Positions 28,701 to 37,360 of a stretch of 64,000 nt of DNA are shown one piece after another. Each line of letters opens with the position of its first letter. Positions within the stretch are counted from its first letter, which is position 1. This DNA comes from Candidatus Sumerlaeaceae bacterium (GTDB lineage: Bacteria > Sumerlaeota > Sumerlaeia > Sumerlaeales > Sumerlaeaceae): NCBI GenBank assembly GCA_026418615.1, contig JAOAAY010000014.1, positions 192 through 64,191 of the forward strand. Reading direction: 5' to 3'. The notes below the pieces were generated by a model, which saw only the letters and a list, made by a program, of their open reading frames with translations, was not told where the DNA came from and made no database searches. Position numbers and translations under genes: made by a program.

Positions 28701-29138
28701 GTAGCCTCGCTGATCCCCGCGATACAGATGCTGCGACTGCCCCGAAGAACCGTCGCTAAAACGCACTCGTCCACCCAAGAAACAAGCACGATTCGTACCG
28801 TCCCGCGTGGCTCTGGGGGCTGGAGTCGTTACCGGTTCTTTCGGAGAGGCAGGAAAGTCGGTGACCCAGCGCATCCGTCGCTCGTAAGTTGAGTGAATTC
28901 AAGCAGAAGAGTTGTTGAATGCGACTGGCCTGACTAACGGCGCACCGCGTCGGCCGGGTGCCCGAGGCCACGCGTGGCCATGCCGCGGCAAGACTCAGAC
29001 GGTGCGGTCTGTCCCCAATGTCTGCCACCCATGTGCCACTTTGACGCACACGACAGTCGCCCGTTTTTGGGTTTCAACAGGCGTTGCGGCAAGACTCTGT
29101 GGTGAGTAATCGGGCAGGTTGATGGTTGCACAAGGGGC
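28701..29138. other. 438-base divergent intergenic region
   Basis: This lies between the GldA-like gene (minus) and thyX (plus) and must hold both promoters. I see no convincing -35/-10 pair, tRNA or conserved hairpin. The only repeat is a 12-base direct repeat GCGGCAAGACTC at 28985-28996 and 29086-29097. Short open frames here look random. Confidence 0.5.
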
Positions 29139-30779
29139 GTGGCAACCCTCTTTGCGGGGGAGCCTTGGAACAATCCGTGGAAGGGAGTCATGCGACCCGT
29201 GGGCGAACCCCGAGTGCAACTGGTGAACATTTTTCATCGCGCATTCGACAATTTCATCGCGACCGCGCGCACCTGTTATTCGCCGCGGGGCATCGTGGCC
29301 GTGGAGGAGGTGTCCGGCGGGCCGGATTCGGAGCCCTCCGAATTGCAAAAGCGACGCGAGCGGGCTGCGAACCTGGCCCAGAGTCTGTTCAAGGCGGGGC
29401 ACCACACGACGCTACAGCATGCGCATGTCCAGTTTGCCATCGAAGGCGTGTCGCGCCACTTCATCTGGAGTTTCCTCCATTCACACCCTTTTTATAACTC
29501 CGAGCAGGTCAGCCAGCGCTATGTGACCGTCAAGGACGGCGCGTTCCATGTGCCGGACACCCTCTCGACGGCGGGTCGCGCGATCTATCAGGCGTGCCTC
29601 GAAAGGCAGATGCGCGATTATAGCGAGTTGTCGGAGATGCTGGCCCCCATGGTGGCGTCCGAATACTTTGCGCGCTTTCGCGGGCGTCAGGGGAGCAAGC
29701 GCGCCGCGGCCGACATTCGCAAACGGGCGCAGGAAATCGCCCGGTATGTTTTGCCAGTCGCCACGCAAGCGTACTTGTATCACACAGTCAGCATCATCAC
29801 GCTGTTGCGTTATTACCGCGTCGCGCAGGAGTTCGACACGAGCGCCGAGCAGCGGCGGGTGGTGCGGCTGATGGTAGAGGCGCTGCTGGCGCACGAACCT
29901 GATTTTGCGCTTATTTTGCAGGAGCCGCTGCCGATCGAGGAAACCCCTGAATATGCGTTTTTTGCGCAGGCAGGAGCCCACGAGGTGGATATGGCCAATG
30001 CCGCGCGCGTCGTGCGGGAGTTTGACCAGAGTTTGGGCGGGGCGACGAGCATCCTCGTGGATTATGGCACGCACAACGAGGAGATCCTCGGGGCGGCTGT
30101 GCGGGAGGTGCTGGGGCTGCCGGCTTCGGCCATGGATGACGCGACAGCAATCGAATTGGTGCTCAATCCCGCACGCAACCGTCTGCTCGGGGAGGCCATG
30201 AATCTGGCCACTCTGTCGAAACTGACCCGGACGCTGTTTCACCCGCGATATGTTTTCCGAAAGAAACTCAGCCATGCGGCGGACAGTCAGGATCAGCGCC
30301 ATCGGCTGACGCCGGGGTCGCGGCCGATTCTTATGCGCCACTATTCCGGCGAGCCGGACTGCATCACCCCCCCGATCGTGCTGGGGGACGAGGCCGTTGC
30401 GCGCCGCTACGCGGACAGTCTGGCGGCGACCTATGAAACGATCAACCGACTGCTGCTGATGGACGAGTCGCCCGAAGATGCCGCCTACCTGCTGCCCAAC
30501 GCGGTGGCCGTGCGTTTTACGGAATCAGCCGACCTGCTGAATCTGCACCACAAGATGGCGATGCGTTTGTGCTACAATGCGCAGGAGGAGATCTGGCGCG
30601 CTTCGCTGGACGAGGCGCGGGCAGTCACGCGCGTGAATCCGCTCATCGGGCGCTGGTTGCTGCCGCCTTGCACGCTGCGCAAACATGCGGCGCAAAAACC
30701 CATCTGCCCCGAGGGCGACCGCTATTGTGGGGTGCCTGTATGGCGCCTCGAGATGGACGATTACGAACGGCTCATTTGA
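29139..30779 (+). CDS. thyX: Long, two-domain FAD-dependent thymidylate synthase
   Basis: A 546-residue ThyX, about twice the usual 220-270. The N-terminal half has the ThyX start (RVQLVNIFHRAF), HHTTLQHAHVQFAIEGVSR and SEQVSQRYV (from residue 121), matching the SxNExSxRY half of the signature without RHR. The C-terminal half contains DSQDQRHR (RHR without the SxNExSxRY part) and YNAQEEIWRASLDEARAV, resembling the family's dUMP-binding end. The two signature halves are thus split between the repeats. The enzyme methylates dUMP using methylene-tetrahydrofolate and FAD. A GTG at 29139 starts the listed frame; the ATG at 29190 is an equally plausible start. No thyA is seen. Confidence 0.82.
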   Translation: MATLFAGEPWNNPWKGVMRPVGEPRVQLVNIFHRAFDNFIATARTCYSPRGIVAVEEVSGGPDSEPSELQKRRERAANLAQSLFKAGHHTTLQHAHVQFAIEGVSRHFIWSFLHSHPFYNSEQVSQRYVTVKDGAFHVPDTLSTAGRAIYQACLERQMRDYSELSEMLAPMVASEYFARFRGRQGSKRAAADIRKRAQEIARYVLPVATQAYLYHTVSIITLLRYYRVAQEFDTSAEQRRVVRLMVEALLAHEPDFALILQEPLPIEETPEYAFFAQAGAHEVDMANAARVVREFDQSLGGATSILVDYGTHNEEILGAAVREVLGLPASAMDDATAIELVLNPARNRLLGEAMNLATLSKLTRTLFHPRYVFRKKLSHAADSQDQRHRLTPGSRPILMRHYSGEPDCITPPIVLGDEAVARRYADSLAATYETINRLLLMDESPEDAAYLLPNAVAVRFTESADLLNLHHKMAMRLCYNAQEEIWRASLDEARAVTRVNPLIGRWLLPPCTLRKHAAQKPICPEGDRYCGVPVWRLEMDDYERLI

Positions 30780-30803
30780 GCAGTCGAATTTTAGACGGCC
30801 TAA

Positions 30804-31853
30804 CTACAAGGCCCGCAACTTGGCTGCCAGTTCCGACGCTGTCAGTCGGTCGGTGAATTGCTGGAGAGGCTGGCCGGCACTGTTGTAGACATTGATGGTT
30901 CCGGCCCGGAAAACACCGAGTCGGTAAGCCATGTCCGTATTGCGCTGAAAGTCGAATCGGACGAGAACGAAATTGGTGGCCAGAATGCTTGATACCACGG
31001 GATCAGTAAAGACTTGCTCGTCGTAGTAGCGGGAGGTCGCGCTCTCTGGCGCCGCAAAGAACACGAAGATTTTTCGGCCAGTTTGGGAGGCTAACTGCTG
31101 GCCGCGCGCGATGTCGTCCACCCAACTCAGTTGGACGGGTGCCGATGGAGACAGCCCCGGCAGGCTCGGGGTACCGACGGCTGCGGTCAGCGGTGGGGCT
31201 GACGGTGTGGGGGCTGCGAGGCTGGTCCCGGGCGATCCGGGGATCCAGATGGCCGTTTCAGGAAGCGGCGTGGTGGTAAACCGCACCGCGTCGGCGTAGA
31301 CTTGACCAAAATTTTTAGTGTCCAGCGGCTGCACGGTTTGATCCACTGAGAGAACAACACCCTGTCCCTCGCCGGCCTTAAACTCGAAATCGCCAAGCAG
31401 AACCCACTTGTTGGCGTTAGCGATGCCGGAAACGCTCCCCCAGCCATCCTGCTGCACGGATTTGGTGGTTTCCCCGCCGGCGTGCTTGATGGTGTAGTAA
31501 ACCGGCGCCGCATTGGCGGCGCGAGGCCAAGTGGTGTAAACATAGTAGCGACCGGCTTCTGTGAACACAGGCGAGAACGAAACCGCCGCCGCCTCATTGC
31601 GTCGGTTCGCGCCCGTCGGGTCGACGAACGCGAATTTGCGAGATCCACAGGTGCCTTGGGGCGTGAGGTCAATGGCACTGCTTTTGGCCGTCTGGGGGGG
31701 CACCTGACTATCAACCCAGTTACCAGCCAGCTCCTTGTACCACTGGTTGTTTTTTCCCTCGGCGCGAGACTCGATGATGATGTCCGCGGCAGGCACATCC
31801 GACGCCCCCAACAAGCAGCCGAGTATGACAGCAAGCCCCAAGCCTCGTTTCAT
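30804..31853 (-). CDS. Secreted golvesin-like and thioredoxin-fold protein
   Basis: The ATG at 31853 yields a signal peptide (ending PAA-D) and a 349-residue product. Residues about 70-205 resemble the golvesin C-terminal domain found in Bacteroidetes xanthan lyases and secreted hydrolases: AAAVSFSPVFTEAGRYYVY, KHAGGETTKSVQQDGWG, WVLLGDFEFKAGEGQGVVL and VYADAVRF. A Pro/Ala-rich linker (about 210-245) leads to a thioredoxin-like fold of about 100 residues (GRKIFVFFAAPES, FVLVRFDFQ, GTINVYNSAGQ) without a CxxC motif, so redox activity is unlikely. It is convergent with thyX. The partnership of these two domains is unusual. Confidence 0.75.
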   Translation of the reverse strand: MKRGLGLAVILGCLLGASDVPAADIIIESRAEGKNNQWYKELAGNWVDSQVPPQTAKSSAIDLTPQGTCGSRKFAFVDPTGANRRNEAAAVSFSPVFTEAGRYYVYTTWPRAANAAPVYYTIKHAGGETTKSVQQDGWGSVSGIANANKWVLLGDFEFKAGEGQGVVLSVDQTVQPLDTKNFGQVYADAVRFTTTPLPETAIWIPGSPGTSLAAPTPSAPPLTAAVGTPSLPGLSPSAPVQLSWVDDIARGQQLASQTGRKIFVFFAAPESATSRYYDEQVFTDPVVSSILATNFVLVRFDFQRNTDMAYRLGVFRAGTINVYNSAGQPLQQFTDRLTASELAAKLRAL

Positions 31854-32045
31854 GGCGACGAAGTCTCCCTTTACGAATGAGCACGCCCTAGAATATGTTC
31901 CCATTCGCGGAAGAGACACATAAGAAGAGGTGTCGGGCAACAAAAAATCCTGCCTTGCATTGTGTTCTGCCCGGACTTGCGGTACTGGCAGTCCGATGAG
32001 GGGCGCATTCGCTTGACATGCCTCGGAGCGGTTCATTGATAGCGG

Positions 32046-32063
32046 GCGATTTTGTAAAATCGC
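32046..32063. promoter_or_regulatory. Perfect 18-base palindromic operator candidate
   Basis: GCGATTTTGTAAAATCGC has eight-base perfect arms around a two-base centre. The loop would be too short for an RNA hairpin, so a dimeric repressor site is more likely. It ends ten bases before the ATG of the ABC ATPase at 32073. A TTGACA at 32013-32018 could be the -35 element, but no good -10 follows. Confidence 0.5.
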
Positions 32064-32072
32064 GGGGACTCC

Positions 32073-33071
32073 ATGATCGTTGTTGAAACGAATAAACTGA
32101 GCAAGATTTACACCCACGATTTCATTGATGTGGAGCACGGGCGGTTGCGCTTCAATTTCATGCGCCGCACGGTGGCTCTGGCTGATCTCGACTTGCAGGT
32201 TGGCAAAGGAGAGATCGTAGGCTTGCTCGGACCCAACGGGGCTGGCAAGTCGACCACGATCAAGATTCTGATGGGCATTCTCTTTCCCAGCAGCGGTTCT
32301 GCCAAATTGATGGGCCGGCCTCTGGGCGACAAGGCGGTCAAGGCCAAGATCGGCTTTCTTCCCGAGAATCCCTTCTTTTACGACTACCTCAAGGGCGAGG
32401 AGTTTCTGGATTATTATGGCCAACTCTACGGCATGTCCAAGGCCGATCGGCGCAAGCGGATCCGGGAATTATTTGACTATGTGGGGCTCCCCGATCATGC
32501 GCCCAACCTTCCCCTGAAGGGTTACTCGAAAGGCATGTTGCAACGCATCGGTTTGGCCCAAGCGATCTTGAACGATCCGGAAGTGGTCGTGTTGGATGAG
32601 CCGCAGTCGGGGCTCGACCCCCTCGGGCGCAAGGAGATACGGGACATCATCCTGTCACTTAAGGATCGCGGCAAGACGGTGTTTTTCTCGTCGCATGTGT
32701 TGTCGGATGCCGAGTTGATCTGCGACCGGGTGGCGATCCTCAACAAGGGGCGGCTCGTGGCTCAAGGCGAACTGGGGCATCTGCTCAGTTCGAAAATCAA
32801 AGACTACGAAGTCATTGTGACGGGAATGCGCAAGGAATCGGTGGAAGCGCTTCGGCCGCATGCGATCAAGTGCATCGAGCGCGACGCGGATGTGCTGTTC
32901 ATCTTTGAGAAGGAGGATGATGTGCGGGAGGTTTTGCGCCGCGTGATTGACGAAAACGCCCGGCTGGTTTCGGTGACGCCGCGGCGCGACACCCTCGAGG
33001 AATATTTCATCCGCGAGGTGACGCGCGGGCCGGGTGCGGCGGAGACCGGTGCGCAGGGAGGTGCTGCCTGA
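32073..33071 (+). CDS. ABC transporter ATPase
   Basis: A 332-residue ATPase of the ABC-2 exporter class. Walker A GPNGAGKST, signature YSKGMLQRIGLAQA, Walker B VVVLDEPQSGLDP and the switch His in SSHVLSD are intact. The C-terminal 100 residues are the regulatory domain common in CcmA-type exporters. The stop overlaps the permease start by one base (TGATG). A 16-residue insertion near the N-terminus (HDFIDVEHGRLRFNF) precedes the first core strand and is atypical. The substrate is unknown; the operon continues with a permease and a TPR-like protein. Confidence 0.92.
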   Translation: MIVVETNKLSKIYTHDFIDVEHGRLRFNFMRRTVALADLDLQVGKGEIVGLLGPNGAGKSTTIKILMGILFPSSGSAKLMGRPLGDKAVKAKIGFLPENPFFYDYLKGEEFLDYYGQLYGMSKADRRKRIRELFDYVGLPDHAPNLPLKGYSKGMLQRIGLAQAILNDPEVVVLDEPQSGLDPLGRKEIRDIILSLKDRGKTVFFSSHVLSDAELICDRVAILNKGRLVAQGELGHLLSSKIKDYEVIVTGMRKESVEALRPHAIKCIERDADVLFIFEKEDDVREVLRRVIDENARLVSVTPRRDTLEEYFIREVTRGPGAAETGAQGGAA

Positions 33072-34051
33072 TGGGAAAGGTTCTGGCCATCGCGCTCAAT
33101 ACCTTCAAGGAGGCCGTGCGCAACAAGGTCCTGTACTTCCTGCTGATCTTTGCCCTGCTCATCATGGGTTTCTCCACTTTTATCAGCGACCTCTCCATCG
33201 CGGCGCCGGAGAAACTCATCAAGGACCTCGGCCTGGCTTCCATCGACTTCTTCGGCTTCCTGATTGCGGTTTTTGTCGGCATCTATCTAATTTACAACGA
33301 GATTGAGCGCAAAACGATTTACACGATTGTCTCGAAGCCGATCGACCGGCACCAGTTCGTTCTCGGCAAATACTTCGGCCTGCTGATCACGATTTATGTG
33401 AACATGGCCATCATGAGCGTCTTTTTCTTCGCGGTGCTGTACTTCCGCGATGCGACCTCGCAGGACAAGATCATGGACCTGATCAACCCCGAGGTCAACG
33501 GGGTGCGCCAGCCGGTGGAAAACGCCGAGTCGCTGTATTACTGGTATCATTTTAAAATGTTTTTTATAGCCTGCGGCAAGGCAGTCGTCACGCTGTTCGG
33601 GTACTCGGAGCCGATCACTTTCCATCTGATGCGTGTGATCGGGATGAGCGCGCTGGGCTTGGCCATCATCACGGCGTTCGCCATCCTGTACTCGACCTTC
33701 TCGACGCCGACGCTGAGCGCGGTGTTCACCTTCCTGACCTTTGTGGTCGGCAATTTGTGCGAGGATCTGCTGCGATACGCGGAGCGGCTCGCACGCAATG
33801 CAGGCGGGTTGCAGAACCTGTCAGGGCCGGATGTGCTCAAGTATTGGTTTGTGACGATCGCGATGCACATCACGCCGAACCTGGCGCTGTTCAACAAGCG
33901 ATCCGAGGCGATCTACGACAAATGGGATGTCATGGCCCAGACGGAGCGGTTTGTGGCCATTGACCCGGTGCAAGTCGCCTACGGGCTTGTTTATGTGGGC
34001 GGGGTGCTGTGCCTGTCGTGCCTGATCTTCAATCGCCGCAATTTCAAGTGA
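33071..34051 (+). CDS. ABC-2 family transporter permease
   Basis: A 326-residue membrane protein with about six helices. KVLAIALNTFKEAVRNKVLYFL opens it, and the family's IYLIYNEIERKTIYTIVSKPI motif follows helix 2, as in ABC-2 (NosY-like) permeases. A periplasmic loop of about 50 residues (LINPEVNGVRQPVENAESLYYW) lies between helices 3 and 4. It is coupled by one-base overlap to its ATPase and is separated from the next gene by one base, so all three form one unit. Confidence 0.9.
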   Translation: MGKVLAIALNTFKEAVRNKVLYFLLIFALLIMGFSTFISDLSIAAPEKLIKDLGLASIDFFGFLIAVFVGIYLIYNEIERKTIYTIVSKPIDRHQFVLGKYFGLLITIYVNMAIMSVFFFAVLYFRDATSQDKIMDLINPEVNGVRQPVENAESLYYWYHFKMFFIACGKAVVTLFGYSEPITFHLMRVIGMSALGLAIITAFAILYSTFSTPTLSAVFTFLTFVVGNLCEDLLRYAERLARNAGGLQNLSGPDVLKYWFVTIAMHITPNLALFNKRSEAIYDKWDVMAQTERFVAIDPVQVAYGLVYVGGVLCLSCLIFNRRNFK

Positions 34052-34052
34052 T

Positions 34053-35363
34053 ATGACGATGCCCGGCCGTCTGAAAACCCTTTTTGTGTTCGTTCTCTTG
34101 GTTGCGTGTGTCGCCGTGGCGACGACCATCCAGCACCGTCAGTTGAAGAAGGTCGCGCTGAGTCCGCCGTTTCATGACACTTGGTCTTTGTCTGGTCGCA
34201 GCGCGGCCGTCATTGATGCGCTGGCGCTGGGGTACGACCTCGTGGTCGCGGATTTTCTTTGGCTGCGGGCCATCCAGTCGTTTGGCGGGCGCGGAATGAC
34301 CAACCGTGACTGGCGTCCGGTTTACGATCAGTTCGACACCATCACGGAACTCGACCCGTATTTCGAGAGTGCCTACACTTTCGGCAATCTGGTCATCGGG
34401 GACGAGGGCGGACGCCAGCGCGAGGGTTTGCGCCTGCTCGATAAGGGCATGAATAAGATGATCTATGGCTATCGCATCCCCTTCGAGGCCATGTATGTGG
34501 CGCATTGGCAGATGGGTGACACGCGGCTGGCGCGCTGGTACGGCCGCATAGCCAGCAAGCGGCGCAATGCCCCCGACTGGGTGCCTCGGATCGTGGCTTA
34601 CCTCGATGTGCAATCGGGGCAGTTTTACATCGGCTTCGACCGCTTCACGGGCAATCTGCTCGAGGGGCTGGATGCGGACGATGCCGTGCTGCGGCGCGTG
34701 GCGCTGCGCAAGGTGGCCGAGGCCGTGGACAAATGGAGCAAAGACCAAATCTTGCGCGCATATGACGAGTACACTTCGGCTACGGGGCAGCCGCCCGTAA
34801 CCGTGGAGCAACTGGCCGGACAGCCGGCGCTGCAGAATTATGAGATTGCCTCGATGACGCGTCTGCTGGCGAAAATCGAAGTGCTTCAGCGGCGGCTCGG
34901 CAGGCCGTCGTTGCTCGAGACCGTGCCAGAAATCGGAACCATCGTTCTGCCGACGCCTCAGGAGTTGGCCGAGGCGGAGGCCGCCACATCCCAGACGCTT
35001 GCTGTCAAGGATTTGCGTTCGCTGCAAAACGAGGTCTTCAGATATGCGCTCACGCGCCGTTCCGGAATACCCCCGGAACCGTTTGGTGACCGGTATGTGA
35101 TCAACCAGACGATGGTAGGTTACCCGCATGCAGATCGAGAGAATCTTGTCGTCACGGAGACTGAGCGCCGGGATTTCCTGAAGCAAATCCTCGGTGCGTT
35201 GCGAGCGATCACGGCGGAACGCCGCGACGAACTCGGCCGTAATCCGCAATCGTGGCGCGAGGTGTTCTTCACCGATTTCAACACGACTGAGCCGTACGGC
35301 GGCAAGTGGGAGTACGATCCCGCCACGGCCGTCATCCGATCCACCTCGCATCCGGATCTCTGA
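34053..35363 (+). CDS. Membrane-anchored helical-repeat protein of the ABC operon
   Basis: A 436-residue protein with one N-terminal helix (LFVFVLLVACVAVATTI) and an otherwise soluble, helical, periplasmic body. Residues about 80-250 have TPR-like spacing (YDQFDTITELDPYFESAYTFGNLVI, AHWQMGDTRLARWYGRIASK). I know similar proteins beside ABC-2 genes in Planctomycetes-like and candidate-phylum genomes, without known function. Its one-base spacing to the permease indicates a dedicated accessory part, perhaps a periplasmic partner of the exporter. Confidence 0.65.
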   Translation: MTMPGRLKTLFVFVLLVACVAVATTIQHRQLKKVALSPPFHDTWSLSGRSAAVIDALALGYDLVVADFLWLRAIQSFGGRGMTNRDWRPVYDQFDTITELDPYFESAYTFGNLVIGDEGGRQREGLRLLDKGMNKMIYGYRIPFEAMYVAHWQMGDTRLARWYGRIASKRRNAPDWVPRIVAYLDVQSGQFYIGFDRFTGNLLEGLDADDAVLRRVALRKVAEAVDKWSKDQILRAYDEYTSATGQPPVTVEQLAGQPALQNYEIASMTRLLAKIEVLQRRLGRPSLLETVPEIGTIVLPTPQELAEAEAATSQTLAVKDLRSLQNEVFRYALTRRSGIPPEPFGDRYVINQTMVGYPHADRENLVVTETERRDFLKQILGALRAITAERRDELGRNPQSWREVFFTDFNTTEPYGGKWEYDPATAVIRSTSHPDL

Positions 35364-35392
35364 GGCGCTCCCAGCGGCGTTGACAGGGCTGT

Positions 35393-35416
35393 GTCCCGGC
35401 TGCGTGATGCCGGGAC
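35393..35416 (+). promoter_or_regulatory. Stem-loop abutting the ribosome-binding site of the GNAT gene
   Basis: GTCCCGGC (35393-35400) and GCCGGGAC (35409-35416) form a perfect eight-base-pair stem with an eight-base loop. The Shine-Dalgarno sequence GGAGGG begins at the very next base (35417) and the ATG follows at 35428. It may set ribosome access or protect a processed 5' end. No T run follows, so it is not a terminator. Confidence 0.5.
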
Positions 35417-35427
35417 GGAGGGCACAC

Positions 35428-36390
35428 ATGATGAAGACTGAGACCGGGATCGCGCTCCGCCCCTTTGAGGGACGCGACACAGGTGCGGTGCTGGAGTGCT
35501 GGGCGGAGGCTCTTCCGCTCGACGCGGTGAACTTGGACACTTTCGAGCGCAAGGTGCTGCTCGACCAGAACTTCGAGACAGGCAGCCTGACGCTTGCCGA
35601 AGTGGATGGGCGGATTGCCGGGTTCATTGTCTGTTTCGTGCTGAACAAGCCCATCGAAAAGGTTGGGCACCGCGAAGACACGGGGTTCATCACGGCTTTC
35701 GGTGTGGCCCCTTGGGCGCGGGGACGAGGCGCCGGCAAGGCGCTGCTGGCGGCAGCCGAGGCGTTCTTCCGGTCACGCGGACGCAGTCTGGCGGTGATTG
35801 CGCCGTATACGCCTAACTATTTTGTGCCGGGCGTGGACAAGGAGCGATATGCCGACGGCGTGGCGTTCCTTCAACGGCGCGGTTTCGAGGAGTACTCGGA
35901 GGGCATCGCGGCCGATGCGTTGATCTCGACCTTTGAAATCCCAGCCGAGGTGCTGGAGAAGGAGCGGCAACTGGCGGCGGAGGGAATTGTCATCCGGCCG
36001 TACGAGCGAGGCGACCTTGTCCACTACATCGAGTTCCAGCGGGCTCTGATGCCCGGTCCGTGGGTGGAGGATGCGCGGCGTAACTTGCTCGAATTGACGC
36101 ACGGGCGTTTCCCCTGCGATGCGATCTGGCTGGCTGTAGACCGCGGAAAGATCATCGGTTTCTGTCAGCACGAGCACGAACACTTCGGGCCGTTTGGCGT
36201 GTCGGACGCCTATCAGGGCCGGGGGATTGGCAGCGTGCTGCTGGCGCGGACCTTGTTTTCGATGCGGGTGCGCGGCTGCCACTCGGCTTGGGTTTTGTGG
36301 ACGGGCGAGCGGGCTTTAAAAGGGGTTTACGGCAGGCTTGGCTTTCGCCTCACCCGCCGTTTTGCCATCATGCGCAAGCCGCTGGGGTGA
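35428..36390 (+). CDS. Tandem GNAT acetyltransferase
   Basis: A 320-residue protein with two GNAT domains. The first (about 5-155) has the acetyl-CoA loop VAPWARGRGAGKALL; the second (about 180-315) has DAYQGRGIGSVLLARTL and VYGRLGF. Both pyrophosphate-binding loops (Q/R-x-x-G-x-G/A) look intact. Tandem GNATs include MshD-like and aminoglycoside-type enzymes, but the acceptor cannot be predicted. The ATG at 35428 is fixed by GGAGGG five bases upstream and a hairpin before it; ATGATG leaves a one-codon ambiguity. The gene is separated by 64 bases from the ABC operon. Confidence 0.85.
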   Translation: MMKTETGIALRPFEGRDTGAVLECWAEALPLDAVNLDTFERKVLLDQNFETGSLTLAEVDGRIAGFIVCFVLNKPIEKVGHREDTGFITAFGVAPWARGRGAGKALLAAAEAFFRSRGRSLAVIAPYTPNYFVPGVDKERYADGVAFLQRRGFEEYSEGIAADALISTFEIPAEVLEKERQLAAEGIVIRPYERGDLVHYIEFQRALMPGPWVEDARRNLLELTHGRFPCDAIWLAVDRGKIIGFCQHEHEHFGPFGVSDAYQGRGIGSVLLARTLFSMRVRGCHSAWVLWTGERALKGVYGRLGFRLTRRFAIMRKPLG

Positions 36391-36403
36391 CCAGCGCGAC
36401 TGA

Positions 36404-37174
36404 TCAGTTTTTGACGCGGGGTCGCCGCAGTTCGAGGCGGGTCGCGGCGTGCCCGCCAACAGCCGGCAGTGGCAGGGACGGACGCCGCAGAGAACAATGG
36501 CCGGAGAGGGCCTCGCGAACCACGGCGTCCAAGTCCACCCGGAACAGCATGTAGGACACGGAGAGACCGCGCAGGTCGGGCACGGGGTACACGGGCACCG
36601 GTCCCACGGCCTCATCTTCGGTGATGTACACGACATACTGAACGAGGCGGCCCCGGTCGAGCGCGAGCACCGGAAACGCCCCGACGGGCACCTCGCGCGG
36701 CGTGACGACGGCGTCGGGCATCAACCGGACGGCGGTCAAGCAGGCGTCGAGCCATTGCCAGAAGAAGGGCTGCTCCTTGCGGACTGAGAAGATCACATAG
36801 ATGGAATGGAGATTGGCGCCCTTCCAGAACGAGCAGAAGTCGCGGAAGTTGAGGTCGGCGCAAGTGCCCTCGTCGAGACCATACAGCCATATCTGCATGG
36901 AGGATTGACGCAGGGATTCCGGACCGTCTGCGGCCGGCCCCCGCAGCACGCCGACTAGGAAGTCCATCAGGTGGAAGCCGGCCTTGGGGCCGCGCCATGC
37001 CTTCGGCAACCGGTCCACTGGCAGGCGCAATGCCACGATCTTCGTGCCGGTTACGGGGACAGTCTCCCGCGGGAAAACGGGTTCGGCGACGGGCATGGCG
37101 TCGGCCGCCGAGACGGCCTTCGCGGCCTTGCGCCGCGAGGTCGCCTTGCTGCTTGCGGGACGGGGTGATGTCAT
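36404..37174 (-). CDS. Unknown conserved-looking cytoplasmic protein
   Basis: From the ATG at 37174 (perfect GGGAGG nine bases upstream) the product is 256 residues. The first 30 residues are basic and Ala/Ser-rich (KATSRRKAAKAVSAA), followed by a compact alpha/beta region with many aromatic residues (MQIWLYGLDEGTCADLNF, FCSFWKGANLHSIYVIF). I see no signal peptide, membrane helix or known motif. It is divergent from the WYL regulator at 37361 with a 186-base shared promoter region, so it may be that regulator's target. It ends 13 bases from the convergent GNAT gene. Confidence 0.6.
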   Translation of the reverse strand: MTSPRPASSKATSRRKAAKAVSAADAMPVAEPVFPRETVPVTGTKIVALRLPVDRLPKAWRGPKAGFHLMDFLVGVLRGPAADGPESLRQSSMQIWLYGLDEGTCADLNFRDFCSFWKGANLHSIYVIFSVRKEQPFFWQWLDACLTAVRLMPDAVVTPREVPVGAFPVLALDRGRLVQYVVYITEDEAVGPVPVYPVPDLRGLSVSYMLFRVDLDAVVREALSGHCSLRRPSLPLPAVGGHAATRLELRRPRVKN

Positions 37175-37360
37175 CGTGTGATACCTCCCTTTCTTGTCAT
37201 CACAATACGGCCGCCATGTGACAAAATAGGTCATGGATTCGCGCTAAAATCCGGCTCCAATTCACTGACGCGCGGGCTGCCCGAATCGCTTGCATCAAGG
37301 CCGTGCGGCGGGTGATGGTTGGGGTGCCGGACGAGCAGCCAAGCACCGGGGAGAGAGCGC

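Noticed and set aside
28985-29097. 12-base direct repeat GCGGCAAGACTC in the thyX upstream region
   Set aside because: Two copies 101 bases apart without a further copy or palindrome; chance or a weak regulator site cannot be told apart.
32013-32041. TTGACA followed by TTGATA as a promoter
   Set aside because: The -35 box is perfect, but the -10 box matches at only two positions.
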